DNA of 44,481 bases, taken from contig CAKQGH010000008.1 of assembly GCA_934232895.1 (NCBI GenBank), positions 1 through 44,481 on the forward strand, read 5' to 3'. The position numbers were made by a program, and so were the translations under genes. Source of the stretch: an uncultured Alphaproteobacteria bacterium (lineage in GTDB: Bacteria > Pseudomonadota > Alphaproteobacteria > Rs-D84). The notes below the pieces were generated by a model, which did no database searches, was not told the DNA's origin, and worked only from the letters and a program-made list of their open reading frames with translations. Positions 40,435 through 44,481 of this stretch are shown here, in pieces; within the stretch, counting starts at the first letter, position 1; every line of letters starts with the position of its first letter.

Positions 40435-41600
40435 TAAAATATTTGTGCTGTATTGTTGTGGCATTTGTTTTTGTGCTATCGGCGCGGGGACAGCAATCGC
40501 CGGTTGTAAATATAAAATATATTCACACAGCAATAAAACACAGATGGGGGTTGGATATTCCATATAGCCCCGCATTGGTAAATCCAAATGTTGCTGCAAA
40601 TATGCGATATTTATTGGGAATGATTGATATTGCAAACAAACGATTGGGTACCACGACTAATTATGGCGCTGGCGAATATGCAACATCACACGCGGCCAGT
40701 TGGAATACTGTAAATACCGCGGTACAAAAACTGGTGTCGCCCAAAATGACTTTCCCGTTTACTGCAACAACGACAAACGACACCACGGAATTTAGTTTTT
40801 CAATTGGGGCGCGTGGCACATATTGGATAGATTGGGGTGATAATACCGAAATAGAGCGCATATACAACGGCAATACAACAGCCATGACAATCGCGCATAT
40901 CTATGTGAATGCTGGTGCATATAATATCAAAATTGGTGGTGTGTCGGCCGAATACTCCGCCGCCACATCGGCAATAAGTTTTTATTACAACGAAAACCTG
41001 GCTGGTATCAGTGGCAGCCTGGGTGCAATATTTCCGAACATTGGTACCAATATGCCGTCATTCAATAATACTTTTTCAATGTGTCATAATATGGCTGGAA
41101 ATATTCCGGCGGAATTATTCACCGGTGTAAATGGTGCGCCAGTTGGCAAAATGTTTTACCACTTGTTTTATAACAATAGCAAATTGACAGGCAATATTCC
41201 TGTGGGGTTGTTTTCTGGATTGTCGGGCCCGTACAAGGGTGAAATGTTCGCGGGCACTTTCTTTAATTGTTATAAATTGACCGGCCCAATACCGGCGGGG
41301 CTGTTTGGCGACCTGTGGGGCGTACCGCAATATAGAATGTTTAACACAACCTTTGCGCGAGCCGGCGTGACCAGTATTCCCACCGGGTTGTTTGGAAATG
41401 TATACGGTGCCCCGGCATGGGGTATGTTTGATGGCACATTTTCTGGGTGCAGTAAATTGACCGGGCCGTCGGCCACAAACCCCGATGGTACGCCATTGTA
41501 TCAGGTGTTCCCAGATGCCACGACAGATAATGTTGAAAATATGTACCTGGGCGCAACGGAACTGGATGATTATGATGATATACCAGACGCATGGAAATAA
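40422..41600 (+). CDS. Surface protein with PKD-like domain and BspA-like repeats
   Basis: This 392-residue protein has a signal peptide (cleavage near SARG|QQ) and a unique region to about residue 105. A PKD-like beta domain (about 105-175) has the motif YWIDWGDNTEIERIYNG and AHIYVNAGAYNIKI. Four tandem units of about 29-31 residues follow (about 228-350) on the pattern IP-x-GLF-x-x-x-x-G-x-P-x-x-x-MF-x-x-x-F-x-x-x-x-KLTG, similar to BspA/DUF285-type surface repeats. It is likely exported and exposed, with a binding or adhesive role. It is more A/T-rich than its neighbours. It overlaps the small secreted gene upstream and follows structured RNA B. Confidence 0.75.
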   Translation: MGKLIKYLCCIVVAFVFVLSARGQQSPVVNIKYIHTAIKHRWGLDIPYSPALVNPNVAANMRYLLGMIDIANKRLGTTTNYGAGEYATSHAASWNTVNTAVQKLVSPKMTFPFTATTTNDTTEFSFSIGARGTYWIDWGDNTEIERIYNGNTTAMTIAHIYVNAGAYNIKIGGVSAEYSAATSAISFYYNENLAGISGSLGAIFPNIGTNMPSFNNTFSMCHNMAGNIPAELFTGVNGAPVGKMFYHLFYNNSKLTGNIPVGLFSGLSGPYKGEMFAGTFFNCYKLTGPIPAGLFGDLWGVPQYRMFNTTFARAGVTSIPTGLFGNVYGAPAWGMFDGTFSGCSKLTGPSATNPDGTPLYQVFPDATTDNVENMYLGATELDDYDDIPDAWK

Positions 41601-41627
41601 AAAAACGCCCAGACGGGCGTTTTTTTA
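41601..41627. terminator. Bidirectional terminator
   Basis: ACGCCC-AGAC-GGGCGT is flanked by A's and seven T's. It lies between converging genes. Confidence 0.85.
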
Positions 41628-42881
41628 TGGACACAGGGTCAATTGATTTAACACATTTTGAACATCTGTATTTATCGATACCGTTGTTTCGCGTTGCAGG
41701 CCATCGGTATATGTATAATTAAATTTGGCGTCGCGGAATTCCGGTGCGGCCGCATACGCCGCCTGGAACGGGGCCAACATGGCTGTAAACCATTGACGAC
41801 CACGGCACAGGCACCCGTTGCGAACATCGGCTGCAACCGCCGCGGTTGCCGTGTTTGGATATTTGGTGTCCAGTTCCGCATCGGTCATCATTAAACAACG
41901 CGCGCCCAGACCATAGAAATTCGCGTCATCGACCATAAATTTGTAAACCAATCCATCGGACGCGCCCGCGCGACGCAATGAATATGCCAAACCATCGGTG
42001 CAACATGCGTTGGCCGATGCCATCAACATTTTATACCGTGCAACCAGTGGTGCCGCAACATCGGCCGATGCCGATATTTCGGGATACGCGCGTGCGGCGG
42101 CTATAAAATCGGCCATCACATCGGCGCGCAATTTCGGACTGCGCGGCGAAACGGTTTCGCGCACAATTGGTTTACGGCGCCAAATATTGCATTCGGTTTC
42201 GGTTTCAAATGGGCAACCATCGCTGCGCCCAAATACAACCTGGACTGTTTCGGTCATATCCTGGGCCGTGTATTCGGCGCGTGGTGCAACCGTTGGCGCA
42301 ACCGGGTCATCGGTCCACAAATTGTCGCACGGTTTTTGTGGTGTCAACAATTCTTCGATGCGGGCACGGGTGGCCGCGGCATCCGCCATATTTTGGTTAT
42401 ATAAACTGATTGCCAGGTCATCATCACTTTGCGTGGTGGCCATGGGCGCATCGGCAATATATATCTCGTCCATCGGGGCCAGGAACCAATCAGAGAAATC
42501 CTTGTCCCGGTATGATGATATGGAATCATCCCAAATTGGCACGCCATCGCGCCAATCAACCGTTTTGTCAAACCGGCGCGATTGATATTTGCCCTGGGTT
42601 CCGTCCCACAGTGGTTTGCGCGTGTCGGCCGGCACCGGTTTTATGGTCAACAATTTTGCCTGGCGCATTTGTGGTTCGACCGGCGTCATATTTTGTTCGA
42701 TATATTCAATGGACGCACTGTATTCCATGGCCGGCATGGCCACATCTGCCACATCAATAATGCGCGCCGACGCGCGGAACGGTTCAATATCACAGCCCGC
42801 GCCAATACACTCGGACGCGCGCGCCGCCGGTAATCCACACAAACACAGTATGGACGACAAGATAAAAATTCTGTTTTTCAT
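41625..42881 (-). CDS. Secreted protein, unknown function
   Basis: This 418-residue protein has a signal peptide (MKNRIFILSSILCLCGLPAA, cleavage near ARA|SE) and about ten cysteines scattered as pairs (CIGAGCD, CPFETETEC, ACCTDG, CLCRG). The middle is acidic and Ala-rich; the C-terminal half has a WFTAMLAPFQAAYAAAPEF helix. No family is recognised. ATG 42881 was chosen because the signal peptide begins there; the frame extends upstream to 42989 without support. A TATTAT box lies 7 bases before the ATG, leaving essentially no leader. It converges on the surface-protein unit. Confidence 0.68.
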   Translation of the reverse strand: MKNRIFILSSILCLCGLPAARASECIGAGCDIEPFRASARIIDVADVAMPAMEYSASIEYIEQNMTPVEPQMRQAKLLTIKPVPADTRKPLWDGTQGKYQSRRFDKTVDWRDGVPIWDDSISSYRDKDFSDWFLAPMDEIYIADAPMATTQSDDDLAISLYNQNMADAAATRARIEELLTPQKPCDNLWTDDPVAPTVAPRAEYTAQDMTETVQVVFGRSDGCPFETETECNIWRRKPIVRETVSPRSPKLRADVMADFIAAARAYPEISASADVAAPLVARYKMLMASANACCTDGLAYSLRRAGASDGLVYKFMVDDANFYGLGARCLMMTDAELDTKYPNTATAAVAADVRNGCLCRGRQWFTAMLAPFQAAYAAAPEFRDAKFNYTYTDGLQRETTVSINTDVQNVLNQLTLCP

Positions 42882-42888
42882 ACCGTGA

Positions 42889-42917
42889 ATAATATCACAA
42901 AATGGCGGCTTTTTGAA
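42889..42917 (-). promoter_or_regulatory. Possible leaderless promoter of the secreted protein gene
   Basis: On the minus strand, TATTAT (42894-42889) has TTCAAA (42917-42912) 17 bases upstream. The ATG is 7 bases after the -10 box. The -35 match is weak (4 of 6). Confidence 0.45.
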
Positions 42918-43013
42918 CATAAATTTATGATATTTGTTTTTTACTTGTGTGATTTTTCCATAACCGATACCATATAAGAATACTTTCACATTATGTGCAG
43001 CAGGAGAATATAC

Positions 43014-43994
43014 ATGAAACCCACCGTTTTGTATCCATTATCAGTAATAGCGGCGCTGTTTGTCGTGCCGGCATTGGCCGATGACGCGCCCGCACCCATG
43101 ACGCCAGACACCGAAGTGACCGCCGCGCCGGTCGCCGACGATGCGGCGATTGTTCCGGCCCCAGATGCGGCGCCAATCGTGGCAGATACCGCGCCCACCG
43201 AACACGAGACCGCGCATAACCCAAAAACAAAATTCCCGCGCGGTATGCAAATTGGTGTGGGTGCGTCGGCAACCAGTGGGCTGAACGGTTTTATTGGATA
43301 TGCAAATAAAGATTTTGATTCTTTTTGGTGGAAACGATTCGGTTTTCGTGTTGATTTTGCCAGCACAAAGCCAATTAAATCCGCAATTAATTCTGCGGTT
43401 GATTCCGCCATGGGCAGTGATGGCGTGGATATCGGTGATAATCTGACCATTAATGATGGCACGATTGATGCGTACCACGTTGCGGCGCTGGTGGACTTTT
43501 ACCCGTTCGGCGATACGTGGTTTATGGGCGGAATTCGTCTGACCGGTGGGTATTATACCGGGAAATTGGCGGTGGATGCGGCACTGGCGGGGAAAATTGA
43601 CGGATTGCCATCCGAATCGTTTGAATTCAAATTGATGGACGAATTATATCGCTATACCGGTGGCGGGGTTCATGGTGCCGCCCGCGCTGACTGGAAATAT
43701 TCTGGGCCATACCTGGGGGCCGGGTTTGACCTGGGGCTGTTTGCCGGGTTCAAGATTTATATGGACGCGGGCGTTGTGTTCACGAATCGGTCGGCGCAAT
43801 TGGGGCTGGATGTGCCATTTGACGGGTTGCAGAAATTTGATACCACCACAAACACCTGGCAAAGCGTCGTTACAGAGCCGATGAAGGAACATGTTAATGA
43901 TGTCAAGGCCCAGGCCCTGGCGGATGCCCAGCACGAATTGGACGATATAAAGTTCTATCCAATGGTGAAATTGGGCTTTATGTACCGATTCTGA
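43014..43994 (+). CDS. Outer-membrane beta-barrel protein
   Basis: This 326-residue protein has a signal peptide (cleavage near ALA|DDAPA) and an Ala/Pro/Asp-rich linker to about residue 75. It then has alternating amphipathic strands and ends in FYPMVKLGFMYRF, a terminal aromatic strand of the kind recognised by the BAM complex. It looks like a small barrel of 8 to 10 strands of the opacity/OmpW sort; the exact family is not recognised. The ATG at 43014 has CAGGAG 7-12 bases upstream; an ATG at 42993 is out of register with that site. It is transcribed divergently from the preceding secreted protein. Confidence 0.78.
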   Translation: MKPTVLYPLSVIAALFVVPALADDAPAPMTPDTEVTAAPVADDAAIVPAPDAAPIVADTAPTEHETAHNPKTKFPRGMQIGVGASATSGLNGFIGYANKDFDSFWWKRFGFRVDFASTKPIKSAINSAVDSAMGSDGVDIGDNLTINDGTIDAYHVAALVDFYPFGDTWFMGGIRLTGGYYTGKLAVDAALAGKIDGLPSESFEFKLMDELYRYTGGGVHGAARADWKYSGPYLGAGFDLGLFAGFKIYMDAGVVFTNRSAQLGLDVPFDGLQKFDTTTNTWQSVVTEPMKEHVNDVKAQALADAQHELDDIKFYPMVKLGFMYRF

Positions 43995-44023
43995 TTGTCG
44001 AATCGGACGCCATATTATATACA

Positions 44024-44047
44024 GGTCGCATTTTTGCGGCCTTTTTT
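44024..44047 (+). terminator. Intrinsic terminator
   Basis: GGTCGC/GCGGCC hairpin (one G-T pair) with an ATTTTT loop, followed by six T's. It lies about 30 bases after the barrel gene. Confidence 0.7.
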
Positions 44048-44049
44048 GG

Positions 44050-44250
44050 TGGGGACCGAATCAGATTTTGCCCAAAATACGAATCGTGGAACACCCAAAA
44101 AACAAAAAAATCAAAAAAAATTGAAAAAAATTTTCAAATAAAAAATGCCGAATTTTCAGTGTGTTGGGAATATTTTGCCAGGGGCAGATAAATTTTTTCA
44201 AAATTATTTTCGAAAAAGCGCTTGACTTTTTCCAACTTTCGACTCATACT
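44050..44250 (+). promoter_or_regulatory. Strong promoter with A/T-rich upstream element, rrn-type
   Basis: 44050-44220 holds no gene. It is very A/T-rich, with A- and T-tracts phased up to the boxes (ATTTTTTCAAAATTATTTTC). It leads into TTGACT (44222-44227), 17 bases, CATACT (44245-44250) and a GC-rich discriminator (ATGCGGGC). The combination of upstream A/T element, near-consensus -35 and GC-rich discriminator is characteristic of rRNA promoters. The start is expected near 44257. Confidence 0.55.
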
Positions 44251-44256
44251 ATGCGG

Positions 44257-44481
44257 GCTTTCAAGTTGGGAACAAATCAAAAAAGACTCTCAACCCCTGA
44301 AATTCTGCGGTTATCGGAACGACCAAATGAATAGGGTTCCTGATAAACTCGCAAACATTGTGAATAAAAGCAGCTCATCAAGATTTTTGATGCAAATCAA
44401 GAATCGTTCAAGAAGAGATATGCAGACAGTTGAATTTGGAAATATCCAAACTTTGACTAAGTCAATGTGCATATCCTAGAC
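44257..44481 (+). ncRNA. Probable rRNA operon leader, cut by the window end
   Basis: The 225 bases after the promoter contain no frame with a ribosome binding site. Near the end they form a three-way junction: GATATGCA (44417-44424) with TGCATATC (44468-44475), enclosing TTTGGA-AATA-TCCAAA (44435-44450) and TTGAC-TAA-GTCAA (44453-44465). The 16S gene would follow outside the window. This is an inference from promoter type, structure and position; no rRNA sequence is visible. Confidence 0.4.

Overview
The window looks like one end-to-end contig from an uncultured, host-associated alphaproteobacterium, possibly of the gut RF32/CAG:239/'Enterousia' type. This placement is my inference from gene content and style: an alphaproteobacterial IF2 and NusA, an LptF-LptD-SurA-RlmN operon, a DUF4167-like protein, moderate GC, and many small secreted proteins with coiled-coil or Cys-rich bodies. 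It was not checked by any search. The left edge cuts a tRNA gene. The right edge carries a strong promoter with an upstream A/T tract and a structured leader, as expected just before an rRNA operon. Such operons commonly end contigs.

Layout. 1-900: tRNA 3' end, a second copy of that 3' end, and a block of degenerate intergenic repeats. 906-3083: OmpA-type lipoprotein, a structured RNA, a family 2 glycosyltransferase and a small membrane protein. 3109-8129 (minus): lptF-lptD-surA-like-rlmN, an envelope operon with 4-bp overlaps. 8306-13933 (plus): nusA, infB, lpxD, fabZ. 13958-20261: der (minus), a Yip1-type membrane protein (plus), an LpoB-like plus COG3014-like lipoprotein pair (minus), and a VirD4 coupling protein (minus). 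20318-22720: rsmE, rluB-type synthase and a TPR membrane protein. 22740-23620: repeat block with a GIY-YIG gene. 23645-27459 (minus): Skp-like, OmpA lipoprotein, PilS-like pilin, dnaX and a DUF4167-like gene. 27609-33454 (plus): three tandem large prepilin-like proteins, a zinc-ribbon membrane protein, a small secreted protein and an RluD-type synthase. 33558-39775 (plus): three secreted proteins, two of them Cys-rich, interrupted by a repeat block. 39839-43994: a second structured RNA, a two-gene surface-protein unit, an unknown secreted protein (minus) and a beta-barrel protein. 44024-44481: terminator, rrn-like promoter and leader.

How the genes fit together. Most of the window concerns building or decorating the envelope: LPS transport (lptF, lptD), lipid A and fatty acid synthesis (lpxD, fabZ), chaperones (surA-like, skp-like), peptidoglycan synthase activation (lpoB-like) and OmpA-type anchors. 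Housekeeping RNA and translation genes (nusA, infB, der, rlmN, rsmE, rluB, rluD) and dnaX are interleaved.

The most distinctive content is four things. (1) Two related structured RNAs (about 1633-1855 and 39839-40048) share a covarying closing stem and intrinsic terminators, and each sits before an A/T-rich surface-related gene. (2) A chromosomal pilin system has a PilS-like pilin and three tandem PilV-like tip proteins carrying an LNMGG motif. (3) Secreted proteins carry precisely spaced cysteine modules, including an exact 100-residue tandem repeat. (4) Several genes have their promoter -10 box only 6-10 nt before the start codon, implying leaderless or near-leaderless mRNAs.
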